From assembly GCF_001411555.2 (NCBI RefSeq), contig NC_049912.1, forward strand, positions 17,406,341 to 17,470,340: DNA of 64,000 bases, in the 5' to 3' direction. The notes below the pieces were generated by a model. The model made no database searches and was not told the origin of the DNA. It worked only from the letters and a program-made list of their open reading frames with translations. Source of the stretch: Juglans regia. Its lineage: Eukaryota > Streptophyta > Magnoliopsida > Fagales > Juglandaceae. A program made the translations under genes and the position numbers. Below are positions 13,001-24,436 of the stretch, piece after piece (position 1 is the stretch's first letter; the number at the start of each line of letters is the position of its first letter).

Positions 13001-16000
13001 CTCACACAGGAAACGTACAACATTAAAGTCCCCTCACACAACCCAAGGTAAATCCCATAAATAATGCATACCCGCCAATTCCTCCCACAAAGAGCTCTTT
13101 TCTCGAACTGCATTAGGACCATACACACCCGCAAGAGCCCACCTCCACCCATCCTCAATATTCTTGAAAGACCCAGCCACCGAATAATTCCCAATACAGT
13201 CCTCTACTAACTCCACCATTCTCATATGTCACATCAACAACACCCCTCCTGAAGCGCCCAAAGAAGCTAAATAACTCCACCCCACATAAGAACATCCCCA
13301 TAGGCTTCGAATAATATTTTTGTCAACATAGCACAGCTTAGTCTCTTGAGGACAAATAATATCAGCTTTCCAACTACGGAAGAGGGATCTAATGCGAAGT
13401 CGCTTGTTAACATCATTGATCCCCCTAACATTCCACGATAAGATTCTAGGCTTCATAAGATAAACAACTCCCCCGCCCCTTCAACCTTTCCCTCCCCCTA
13501 CTACTCTCCTTGTTATCATAATTAATAGAACAAATCAATCTTTTCAGCTCTCTATCTTTTTTGACTGCTGACTTCAGCACCGTTGGTCTACCTACTTCTA
13601 TAGCAACTAAAAGGGCCTTAAATTGCTCTTCAAAGCCTTCACAAAAAATCCCCACACACCCCTGTAACTCCGCCACCTTTTTCAACACCCAATCCGAAGA
13701 TTTGGGAACTGGTGAAATAGTACTTAGTGGGGTAGGACTACCCAGCTCATTTGTATCGCCTCCTTTCTCACAAACCACCATTTGAAAGCCATCTGAAAAA
13801 CAATCTAACTGTGCAACCCCTGTTAGGGGTGCAAATGGTCTGGTCCGGTCCGGCAATAGACCGAATATTTTCGGTCCATCATTTTTCCAGACCGAACACC
13901 TAAAGGGACCGGACCGGATCGGATCGATAGCTATCGGTCTGGCCTACTTTTTTTTTCTTGTTTTATTTTTTTAAATAATTAATAAAAAAAATTATTTAAA
14001 ATACTAAATTAAATTAAGTGACTTATTAATGTAGATTATATAACAAACTCAATAAAAAAATATTTTATATGGTCAATGATAATGAAAATTATATTATTAA
14101 TTTTATAATTACTATATAATTAACTAATTGATATTATATATTAGTTAATTCATAGAATATTAACAAGTGTTAATAACATATTTAAAACTTTAAATTGTTA
14201 ATAGTGATATATTAAATGAAGATATATATAAAATATTGTTAAGTTATAGAATATTAACGAATATTAATAACATATTTAAAATTTTATATTGTTAATTGTA
14301 CAATTATTATATATAAATTTTTTTTTTTTTTTCATTCGGTCCAGTCCGGTCCGGTCCGGTTCGGAAAAACGCTGGACCATGGACCAGACCGAAACTTTTC
14401 GGTCCTCTAAAATGTGGATCGAGACCGACCGGTCTCAGTCTCGGTCCGGACCGAAACAATCGGTCCGTTCGGTCCAACCGGACCGTTTATCACCCCTAAC
14501 CCCTATATCTCCGTCACCTATAACAGCGCCCTTCTCTAAGCCAACTTACATCACATCCCCTGAAGAGCAGGCCGACCGCAACTCCCCAGACAGCACCTCT
14601 GTTGTGCTCCCCAAGCCACCCACGACCTTTCCACTCGAAAGGAACTGGTCACCCAACCATGGGACAAGCTCCGTCGTGGGTACCTCCTCCACCAGGAAGC
14701 TGGGCTGCATTGAGGGCTCCCTGATCTCCCCGTCAAAAACAACCCCAGTGTCAAGGTCGTCTAGCAATTCCCCAACCTCGATATCCTCTCGCCGATGAGA
14801 CTCTACAAATCAAGTTAATATTGCGCAGCAACCATTAAGACAGCAGCATATTAAAAACAATGCATACATTAACACTGCTTTCATTCCTAAACCTGATGAC
14901 TCATTAGACTTATAACACAATGAGCTTGGTAGTCTACTACGGCACTTGATACACGTGCAAGTTAGATAGCAATCTAGAATTACACACTTCAACGGGTAGT
15001 AGACAAATTTGGTAAAGGTAAAACTGATCATTTCGGATTTTAACCTTTGCAACACAAGACAATCTGTATACTTTGAAGCATAAGAGTCACTCAGACTTAA
15101 TTCAAATTCCAAAATTTTATATTATATCATATTATATAATATCTGTATATAGTGACAAACACCAATGTGTAACAGATTGGTCTCACATGTAACTAGATTG
15201 AGAGGAATATAAAACCACAAGTAACAAATGACCATGTAAATACAATGTTTAATGGCTATTAGAATCCCAAAGAAAACCAAGTTTTCTGTCAACTCAACAC
15301 AAATTCTAATGTCTTGGATTACAAAATTTTTAATGCAGAAGCAGTTCATACCACATACGGGTAATTATCATTTAAAGAAGAGAATAATGCTCGAGTATCC
15401 ATGAAGTATACTAATCCAAAGAATTAGCCAATGTCTATGAAAGAAATGGATGAACAAATCCAATTGTCCAAGTTTCTCAAATAAAGATTTAAGCTAAATC
15501 AATATAGGTTCAATCCCCTCAAAATTCTGGCAAATCCATAACCATCATTAGTATTACCCATCTAACCCATTAGTTTTACCCATATAAACTTAAAAGAAGA
15601 AAAGGCTAGTGACCTAAGCTTTCTTACCACTAAACAAAGAACTAAAAGATGACAACTCATTCTCCACCTTGCACACAATATGTAACCACCCCACATCTAT
15701 GAGTGAGAAATGAAATCCTCCATCACCATAGAGGGTGAAGGTCTTGGCCTTTATAATGATTCCAATGTTACTTCAGAATAACATTGCAAAAGATGATGAT
15801 ATCATCAGCAAGTAACAAATAATAAATCTCTATATATTCACCATGATCTCACTCAACACAAAACCTAGTGATGTTGCGCCATCAAAAACCTCAAGATAAC
15901 ACTAGTATATATTTTTTCTCAACAAACATTGTAGTATTTCAAACAACATAATTGAACTCCATGGGACTGAATGAAACAAGATTTCAAGGCAGAGTGCAAA

Positions 16001-19000
16001 CTAAATTCTTTTACCAAAAGCAGGTGAACCGTCTCTTGTTCTAAAAAGATATGGACCAAACATGAACTAGCTCCCAAAGGAGACCCCAATAAGAGCTAGT
16101 GACATGTTTTTCCCTTAATACGAAAAAAAGGGGTTAATTATACTTTAACCATTTGTTGTTTTGGTCGAGTTTGCTTGGCCAACAAGTGGTTTAAAAATGG
16201 GTAAATTCATGTCATTGGGGCCCAATTACAAATCTGTCCCAGTTGAGAAACTTAAGCCCAATTCGATGTAACCATATAAACAAAATTACATATTCAAGCA
16301 TTTAGATTGTGCATGCTTGCAGGCATGTGAACTGACAAGAATTTCTAATACAACAAAATAGTTATCTACTAGACTACTAGCAAGTTCTCCAATCTGAGAT
16401 AAGGGATTACTCCATTGGGTCTTTTCGGTACAGAGCCAGCCAGAAACAGGCCTATTTACCTAGTTCCCCCGGCCGGCCAGCCCACTCTGAATTGAATCAA
16501 TTCAATTCATTTTGTAAGTTCGTTATTATGTGAAGTTCCTACAAAGGATTAGACTAATGATGCATAGAATAGTACCCGAAGAGCAAATTAAAAGGAAGAC
16601 AAATCTTAACTAATCCTTGGGCTAATCATCCCATAACAAATTGGTCCCTTTGTCCACCTTTGCTATTATTAGCAGAAAATTGATGATGAGTCACTTAGTG
16701 TGATGACACGCGTCAATAATGCACAATCAACATTTAAAAACTAAAAATAAAAAATAAACAATCATCCTTAAGACAAAGAGCGGAGCTTCTGGCGTGTGCA
16801 AAAGAAGGTTTTGTCCAATGATCTTGATGCTGTTTGGAATGTGATCCTTTCTTGTTTAGTGTAGTGCATTTTGAGGGAACAAAATGATTGAAGTTAAAAG
16901 GGTTGCAAGAAAATGAGTTTGACTTTAAAACAACATTTTCTTAAGTCGCTATTGACTTAAAACAACATTTTCTTAAGTTACTATTCTAGAGGTGTCCATC
17001 AATGTCGTCATTGGTGTTTATAATTTTGAAGACTTGGGTACTCTTTTAAGATATCTTGATCATGATTGCACACTGTTTCTTGTATAGTTCTTGTGTGCCA
17101 AGGTTCCACTTCTTGCGCTTAATAATTGTTTTTACTTCTAAAAATGCACAATAACCTCCCAGATGGATCCCGGTCCCCGTCAACCTCCACAAGGAGGGTC
17201 GAAGACTACCCCACCACCAACCAAAGGGTGGCTGCAGTCCAATCTGCAGCTCACTGCTGGGTGGCAGCACACAGCCTATTTGTAAGGCTTTATCAAATTT
17301 AGTTCATTTTTTAATTTTAGATTACTTTTTGTTTTTTGTTTTATATGCTTTAATTATTTCAAAAAAATAAAAAATTCATTCTAATTTTTGATATTTTAGT
17401 ATGTCTAAACTTTTACCCATTTATGATCAAATGGTATTTGCTTAGAGTTTACGAGTTTAATCTATTCAGCTGTAAGGTTGCCAATATGTGAATTTTATTT
17501 TCAAGACACGTTAATTATTATTAATATAGGTAAATTTTTACCATTTGTATATTTAAGTATTTGAAGCAAAAATTTCCCTAATAACTTAAGCCATTTATGG
17601 TAACACCCCCATATTTAGGTTTTGATTATTAAGAATATTGACATCAAGATTTTTTTCATGGTTATCTGACTTTTTTTTTTTTTAATTCATGCTTGGGGCT
17701 TCTTGTTGGGAATGCTGGTTGCTTCACCGAGATTTTAGTAACAAACTCTTGGCTCATCACATACCATTTGCTAAATAATTGTAATTGATGCAAAGTATTA
17801 AACACTATAGCATATTATCTAATTCTTTATTCTAATGGGCAAATATACTCGTGAAGAAATCATGGAATTAATTCATATCTCAATACCTCAACACTCTTTA
17901 GCTCCATAGTCCCCTCCATAACCTCTACTAACAACTCATGATTCACTTCAGATGGTTCAATGCAGTCTTCAATCTTCTGTTGGTACAAGCCTTCCAATTT
18001 TGGGATGTATGTCCGCAATGAAATTCTAATGCAGTTTTCAGTGAATGCAATGACTTTTAGACATGTCATCAAATCCTCAATCTGTTCTGTGGCATCAAAC
18101 CTAAAACAATTGACAGAACAAACATATACCAGGCATAAGCGCAAGACAAAACACAAATGAGTAAAATGTAAATCACAGTGGCTGAATTACCATCTGTACA
18201 TATGATCAAGATCCTGCAAAGACTTCAAATCTGCTTTCTTCCTTTCAATCTGATCTTCAAGTTCCAAAAGCTACAAGGTAAATGGAAATTTTCTTTATAC
18301 AATATAAACAATCACAAGGTCAATAGCTTAAATTTAAATGCATTTGTAAGTACAAAGCATTATAATTAGTGAATATAATATAGGATAAGCACATGCTCCA
18401 TTGTTTAGTGTATGAACATAAACACTTTGACTGTATTGCATACACAAAGATTAACAAAAGATACATCAAATTGAAATGGCATTACACATCATATAGAAAC
18501 CAAGAAGTTTGAAATTCTTGTAAATTGGATCGCATACTCTCAACTAAAAGAGACAAACCTAAATCAATAAAATTCCTAGAAAGCAAGCTGTATAAAAAAA
18601 TTATATAATAAGTAAAACCTCCAATTTGTTGTCTACATGCTTATTCATCAAATTTGATCGATCTTCTCCATATGTAGAGCAAGGAACTGCTTTAGCATTC
18701 TTCAGACCCTACCAAATGGCAAAAAAAATTATAAGTTAGTCAATTTATTGAATGCGCCCAAAGGGATGCAACCTAAGGACACAAGAAGTATATTATAGAA
18801 AGAAACCACTTAGCAGGAAGATGAGAAACCATCAGTCATAAATTCTAAAAAACTAGAATAACAAGAGTAGAATAACAAAAATTCATAAATTCTTTTTTTT
18901 ATTAAGTAAACGATTTTATTAAATAATAATAGGCATAGCCCAAGTACACAAGAAGATATACAAAGGTACGCTCTATCTATGTGGAATCTATAGAGACAAG

Positions 19001-22000
19001 GAAGTCATGCAAATTGAGGCCATGAAAGTCAATAGCTATGGCCCATGTACATAAAGTTCTAAAAAAAAAAGCTCTTAATTCCTCTATTGAGCACTCATTG
19101 TCTTCAAACATCCGTTCATTGCGCTCCTGCCATAGACACCATAGAATACAGATAGGGACCATTTTCCACACAACTTTGACTTGTCGAATGCCTCGTAAAT
19201 CTGTCCAACTAGCCAAAAGTGCATCCAGCATAGTGGGCATGACCCAAACTAAGTCTAACCTGCTGAACATTTCATTCCATAATACTCTAGCCATCTTGCA
19301 GTTTAGTAAGAGATGATCCACTGTCTCACTGGATTTCTTACACATGCAGCACCAATCCACTATGATCACCCTGGGTTTCCTCAAGTTATCTCTTGTCAGG
19401 ATCTTACCCAAAGAAGTTGTCCACATGAAAAATACCGCTTTGAGAGGCGTCTTATGTCGTCAAACCCTTCTCCATGGAAACTAATTATTCATCGAGTGTG
19501 TAAGAGACTTATAGAAAGAGCGAACCGAGAATGTACCTTTGCCTGCAGGTATCCACCACAACATATCAACTGGTTGCTCGGTTTTGTGGAATACAATAGA
19601 CTATAAAAGTCCTCAAAGCTGCCCACTTCCCAATCTTGGGCCACCCTACTGAAATTGATGCTCCATTGAACTTGCTCCCCCAATATCACCATGAGATCAA
19701 CAACTGAAGTTGCTGTTTCCCATGCAACCAGGAAAATAGAAGTGAATAGGTCCTTTAGAGCACCACTTCCACACCATGAGTTGCTCCAAAATTTAATCCT
19801 AGAGCCCTCACCCAAAACAAATCTTGTGTTTCAAGTAAAAACCCCCCAACCTCATCTAATATGCTTCCAGACTCCCACTTCGTAAGCCCCACTCACCTCT
19901 TTAGTACACCTACCATCCAACAAGTCTCCATATTTGCACTCAATCACTGTCTTCCATAGGGCGTCCGGTTCCAGATTATATCTCCATAACCATTTTCCAA
20001 GTAATGCTCGATTAAAAATTCATAGATTTCTAATACCCAACCTACCAGAGGAGATTGGAGTCATAAATTCTAAAAAAGCATAAATCGAGGCTCGTAATAC
20101 TCTAGAGCCATGTTGTAGAAAACCAACATATGATCAGTAGTTTCCCCACTCTTCTTACACAAACAACACCAATTCATCATTATTGCGGCTTTCTAAAATC
20201 ATCCAAAGTTAAAATATTCTCTACCGCAGCCACCTATACAAAAATTGGCACCCACGAAGGAGTCTTGTTTAGTCGTATAAAGCTTCTAAGATACTCATAT
20301 GATACCCCATATGATAAGAATAAGGGTAGATGGTGAATGAGATCCCACATTGTTTAGGAATGAGAAGTTTTTGCTCTTTATAAGGTTCCAATAGGATTCT
20401 AATTGTATCATTGACTAGTCCTTTTGGAATATAGGTCATGTGGTTTGAGTCTTCTATTGGGGCGTTATAAATGGTATCAGAGCATATCCCAACCAAAAAT
20501 GAGGGACTTGAGTCGTGCCACCGACAACGAACAGGCCCAATGAGGACGTCGGGAATTTAAGGGATGGGAGATTGTGATACCCCATATGATAAGGATAATG
20601 GTAGGTGGTGAATAAGATCTCACATTACTTAGGAATGAGAAGTTCTTACTCTTTATAAGGTTTCAATGGAACTCTAATTGTATCATTGACTAGTCATATT
20701 GGAGTATAGGTCATATGGTTTGGATTTTCCATTGAGACGTTATAACTCATAATTCAGATAGCAGAGCTTAATACAAGTATTATAGGCTGGCTAGAGTCAA
20801 CATTTTTGGCATGTCCATTGATATTGATTCATCACATTGTCAATGTTATTACTAAAATGGGGATATTTGGCAATCCTACAAAAAATCCAATGACATTGCT
20901 CCAGCAAATATATGCCCATCAACAAAAACAAATAATCATAGACTGGATTTAACTAGTTTTTCAAAATGCATATATTCCCCAGACATTTATAATAATAATC
21001 ATATGCAATGACATTGGTAAGTGTTAGTTGATGAAGTTTGGCCCACTATTTGAAATCAACATCAGTGAGCACTTTCTTTTCTACTTTTTTTTTTTATAGT
21101 TAATATCAGTAAAGACTTTCTTGATAAGATAAAATGCAGTTTATAAAAGAAGCAGAAGCTATGTGTCTGTGATCATCAACAATTTTAAGAATTCCCAACA
21201 AATTCAACTCAAATCAGCTTAACAAAGCCTTAACCCCAAACGATGTTGGTTGGTTCTTGTTCAAATGTCACTCATCCAGGAACATACCTTATGTTAACAT
21301 CATGGACCAAGCATGACTGTTTCTTACCACCAAAAATGTCTAAATTAAAATTTTTAAAAAATTTCTTATAATAAAGTACTGACCTGTGTGGAGATAAAAT
21401 CTAAAGCGCATTCCAACCTTTGAAGATCTGTCTCCAATCGACTAGAATCTGAAACCAGAAGAAAACAAATTTAATCAGGATACAGGGTAGTGTACCCCAC
21501 CTGTGTAAAAGAGTCAATTCAATTCTGCTCTTACTTTCCAAATTGGTTCTAGCAAGACCATCAATCTCATTGGAGATCTTGGCACTTTCGGCCTCCACCA
21601 TGTTAAGCTCCTCCTTCAGATGTTCCAAGTACACATCTATACACAAAAAAAAAAAAAAAAAAAAAAATCAGCTTCTTTGACTTTGTCTACTGGGATCCAC
21701 CACAGGTTGTATTTGAGAGGCATATATGTATATATGAAGCAAGATTCTATATCTTTTTTCCTATTTTTATAGAGACATCAACAAAGCCATACACTCAATC
21801 TGATTCAACTGCTCTTTAAGCTTGCAATCTTGGATTAACCTAAATCATTCACTTTTGTGGGCTGAAGTAAACCCTTACAAAACATAGTATCTACATCCTC
21901 TTTATTCCGGACATATCAACCTAACGAATTCCACATATTAGTTTTTTTTTTTTAATTAGTGAATGATAAAGATAATTAAACGTCAAATACCACTAGGCAG

Positions 22001-22544
22001 TAACTTTAAAAAAAGAAGAAGATAAAAACATATAAACTACTAAAACCATTCTTTCTTTAAGTGTTTTAGTCTTTACATTGCGCAGTAATCTCTTATACTT
22101 GAACATTGTATAGAAAGACTTACCCAAATCTGCAACGTCTAAGGAACCAACGGCTGAGCACTCTGACACAATTTGCTTCACTCTGCTCTGAAGAATATCC
22201 GTCATTTTCAAAAAAAATAAATAAATAAATAACAACTCAAGCATTTTCTTTTTTGCTAAGGAACGGACGAAACTGTACGAGTACTTTCGGCAGTACCTCG
22301 AGATGGAGAGCACAATCTTTGAGTAATTCTTCTGAATCTGAAGGGGTTAGTTCCGTAGCATCTTCGCCGCCATTACTGAGGCGAAGGTCTGCGAGCTCTC
22401 TTATTCGACTAAAACGCAAAGCAAATATAGATAAATCTTTGAAAATGCAGAGAAATTAATACGAAATACGAAGAGAGAGAGAGGGAAGGACCTGCGGATG
22501 GTGAGGAGGTCGAGGGTTTCTTCTGAAGAGGGAATTGTTTCCAT
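7075..22544 (-). CDS. Uncharacterised coiled-coil protein, 412 aa, 12 exons (kinetochore/RWD-like role possible)
   Basis: Exons on the minus strand: 22544-22492, 22408-22297, 22187-22124, 21636-21535, 21448-21384, 18708-18619, 18270-18191, 18100-17887, 9542-9487, 8501-8406, 8254-8074 and 7200-7075 (stop). All have GT-AG introns and the phases agree. They give one frame of 413 codons starting [15 protein letters not shown] and ending SDDASKK. I do not recognise the family firmly. The N-terminal half is acidic and heptad-like ([53 protein letters not shown]), which suggests coiled coil. The C-terminal part is mixed alpha/beta: [67 protein letters not shown] and a final long helix. Coiled coil followed by such a domain resembles RWD kinetochore proteins (CENP-O/P type), but that is inference. 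No signal peptide or membrane segment is visible. The intron at 9543-17886 is expanded by an L1; that at 18709-21383 by L1 fragments and a TRIM. Confidence 0.85.
7800..7880 (-). mobile_element. Short L1 3'-tail remnant
   Basis: The motif ggattttattgaagatataaataggcatagcccaag matches the 3' tails of the other minus-strand LINEs here (for example 18900-18945 and 41630-41670). Only about 80 bp remain, inside the last intron of the 412-residue gene. Confidence 0.5.
9707..14804 (-). mobile_element. Long L1-type LINE with ORF1 and ORF2 remnants, 16-bp TSD
   Basis: A T-run from 9707 is the poly(A) tail. The 16-bp duplication ACAAATCAAGTTAATA flanks the element at 9691-9706 and 14805-14820. On the minus strand, in order, come an ORF1 remnant (about 14800-13480, split by a hAT insertion), the AP endonuclease start at 13456 ([20 protein letters not shown]), the reverse transcriptase ([19 protein letters not shown] near 11730; [13 protein letters not shown] near 11400) and a zinc-binding C-terminal part ending near 9860 ([17 protein letters not shown]). 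Many stops and frameshifts make it inactive. Without the nested hAT it is about 4.4 kb, so it was probably 5'-truncated. It lies in an intron of the 412-residue gene, in the same direction as that gene. Confidence 0.93.
13824..14498. mobile_element. hAT-type non-autonomous element nested in the L1
   Basis: Termini are TAGGGGTGCAAAT and its counterpart ending TATCACCCCTA. The near-perfect 8-bp target duplications are ACCCCTGT (13816-13823) and ACCCCTAT (14499-14506). Both ends are rich in GGTCCGGTCCGG-type repeats around an AT-rich core. No transposase is present. It interrupts ORF1 of the LINE, so it arrived after the LINE. Confidence 0.9.
14821..17886. other. Remainder of the large intron, with a possible degenerate RT fragment
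   Basis: No exon is supported. At about 15690-15990 the minus strand can be read as a decayed reverse transcriptase segment ([12 protein letters not shown] near 15800, like the F/Y-x-DD box). This is weak. A GC-richer piece at 17090-17280 (minus-strand frame with QPPFGWWWG) is unidentified. Confidence 0.35.
18894..20060 (-). mobile_element. 5'-truncated L1 fragment with zinc-binding C-terminus
   Basis: A T-run near 18893 marks the minus-strand tail. The 11-bp repeat TCATAAATTCT flanks it (18883-18893 and 20061-20071). The minus-strand frame 19426-18977 reads [19 protein letters not shown], then [20 protein letters not shown], then an end at LHDFLVSI. This is the reverse-transcriptase zinc-binding region and C-terminus of the L1 lineage seen at 41614-47479. 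Confidence 0.85.
20090..20275 (-). mobile_element. Second small L1 fragment (zinc-binding region)
   Basis: On the minus strand this repeats the segment around the CCxCxK...H...C region of the neighbouring L1s (compare 19290-19470 and 10130-10270). It is separate from the preceding fragment because that one's target duplication closes at 20071. It is decayed and has no tail. Confidence 0.6.
20298..20744 (+). mobile_element. TRIM element A (two 172-bp LTRs)
   Basis: Direct repeats at 20298-20469 and 20573-20744 begin T(A/G)TGATACCCCATATGATAAG and end GTTATA. A primer-binding site for initiator tRNA-Met (tggtatcagagc, about 20472) directly follows the first repeat. A purine tract (gggatgggagat) precedes the second. 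The 5-bp target duplication ACTCA is at 20293-20297 and 20745-20749. The internal part is only about 100 bp with no coding capacity, which defines a terminal-repeat retrotransposon in miniature. It lies in an intron of the 412-residue gene, in the opposite direction. Confidence 0.92.
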
Positions 22545-22627
22545 TTTGCTCACTCCCGCCCTAATCGTACATGCATTCGCAGCAATTGTTTCGAGAAGAC
22601 GGATTTCAAATTGAAAAGCGGGGAGAA

Positions 22628-23083
22628 GAGCATTGGCAATAGACAAGTCAAATGTCAATATAAGTTCAAATTTTAGTTAGATATGAGAAAAAGTCTCTAT
22701 ATTGGACTAGTCAATGGTCCAAAACTTAAGACTTAATGAATAGTAAATCTTAATTCCTTTTCAAATATGGCTAGCTACTATTCACAATGGAAAGTTTAAT
22801 TATTTCATCACTTTTCTCTCTCTTTGAATGGTAAAACATGCATGACATGCATATTATTTCTACTGATTGATAGAGTAGACATATTATTTCTACATAGCAT
22901 AAAGATCTAAAAAATATATAAATTGTATTTACAAAAAATAAATAAAAATAAAAAATATTATATTATATTATTATTTTAACTTTATAATGGCTAGTCCAAT
23001 GTAGACTCACCTAATTAAAAATTGATATTATAGTCAAAAATTAAGATTCTAGCCAAATTTTAGACTGGCCATTGCCAATGCTC
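22628..23083. mobile_element. MITE with GAGCATTGGCAAT terminal inverted repeats, in the promoter of the 412-residue gene
   Basis: The ends GAGCATTGGCAAT (22628-22640) and ATTGCCAATGCTC (23071-23083) are perfect 13-bp inverted repeats. The interior is AT-rich and itself contains a second inverted match (ggactagtcaatgg / tggctagtccaatg). It begins only about 84 bp upstream of the ATG at 22544, so it replaces or displaces the original upstream region. Target duplication was not clear. Confidence 0.75.
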
Positions 23084-24304
23084 GAAGGGGGCGGCGGGCC
23101 AGCCTAATCTCGTAACAAAAAATCTTCACAAGCTCCTAATATTCCACACTCCACATTATTTTTTATTTTTTTATTAAATATTTATTATATTTATAATGAA
23201 TAAAAAATTTGAAATAATTTAAAAAAATAAACTCAACAAATTTTTAAAAAATATTAAAATTTAAAAAAAATTAAAAAAATATAAAGTGTGGAGTGTGGTA
23301 GAGGTTATGTAGCAAAACTCGTCTCGTAATATGACATCAGTTCAACACTGCACACCTAATGATGTGGCCTTTTTTTTTTTTTTCATTCAGTAAAACGCAC
23401 GGTTTTACGTTTACCCCCACTTCCGTTGACTATTTTTACTCCCAATTCATTTCATTCGAATTTTTTCCCTCCCCACGTTCTCTCTCCACGGCTTCGCCCC
23501 TCCGCCCTCCTTGCCACAGTCTGGCGCCGCCGAGGACTCCAATCGACGAAAGAAAGCAAACTCAAGTTCTCTCTCTATAAAAATATCTCTCTCTAAAACA
23601 TTTCAGTAAAATGCATGTTAGCTGCTTGCTTTTTGGGTTCACACCCACTCTGAGTTGTGTTTCTTTGTACATAGCTAAGTTCTTATTGAACATGGTAGAT
23701 TTTATAAGGTAGTCTCAAGTAATGTAATTTATTTGTTTGTACCTGGCTGAATCATAGCTCTATATAGAAGGATTGAGTTTTTTTTTTTTTTTTTTGGAAT
23801 CTGGAAGCTGAACATGTTTGTTTTTCCTCAAATACAAAGTAATGTAATTTATTTGTTTGTACATGACTGAGTCGTAGGATATAGAAGGATTGAGTTTTTT
23901 TTCTGAAGCTGGACATGTTTGGGTTTTCCTGCCTAGAATTAGCATCTTGCTTCTCCTTGCATATAATTTCAGGATTTCAAACGTTAAATATGACAAGTTA
24001 AAAAGCAATACAAAAATATGACAAAAGGATATGCTTTCAGGCAAAACCAATAGTTTGGTGATTCCATTTGAAATGTATCAACTATGCATGATGATTGATT
24101 CGATGCCATAGGTATCAAAATGATCAATCAATAAGGTCCTCATACAAAAATGTTCATTTAGACCACAAATAACTAGAAGTAGAGAGGAAAGACAGACTTC
24201 CAAGGTAACTAGTAATATGGTCCCCTTTTCTGCCTCATTATTAAATAAATGATTATTTTTTAAAATTAATCATAGTCGTGTGCTATGAAGTTTTAGTTGT
24301 TGCT
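23084..24304. other. Spacer with a 120-bp tandem duplication, no gene confirmed
   Basis: Sequence near 23715-23833 is repeated at about 23837-23935 (shared TGTAATTTATTTGTTTGTAC, ATAGAAGGATTGAGTTTTTT and ACATGTTTG). A CT-rich stretch at 23450-23600 looks like a plant 5' leader, and a 73-residue open frame (23359-23577) overlaps it. It has no recognisable domain and I do not call it a gene. Confidence 0.5.
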
Positions 24305-24436
24305 CAACAAGGACCATATTACTGTGGTGTTGGTGCTGACAAAGCCTGGGGCATTGATATGGTGAGACTCATTACAAGGTTTGTCTATGTGCAGGCATCA
24401 ACATTATTAGTGGTATCTATTGGAGGACTAGGTCAG
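24305..24436 (+). pseudogene. Glutamine synthetase exon relic
   Basis: The plus-strand frame reads QGPYYCGVGADKAWGIDMV, matching the conserved plant glutamine synthetase stretch QGPYYCGVGADKxxGRDIV. Further on, at the DNA level, ggcatcaacattattagtgg and the end at ...aggtcag follow the family's AGINISG...MPGQ region, but small insertions and substitutions destroy the frame. The right edge coincides with the exon boundary I remember for plant GS1 genes (after MPGQ), suggesting a genomic rather than a processed copy. No other GS exon was found nearby. Confidence 0.8.

Noticed and set aside
14289..14798. 169-residue plus-strand open frame
   Set aside because: It crosses the hAT terminus and the antisense of LINE ORF1, so it is a composite of two transposons.
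22401..22658. Upstream in-frame ATG at 22658 extending the 412-residue protein
   Set aside because: That ATG lies in the terminal repeat of the MITE. The ATG at 22544 has a better context and the extension does not resemble coding sequence.
23359..23580. 73-residue frame with a CT-rich leader-like stretch
   Set aside because: No domain, no continuation by splicing and no link to the glutamine synthetase relic could be shown.
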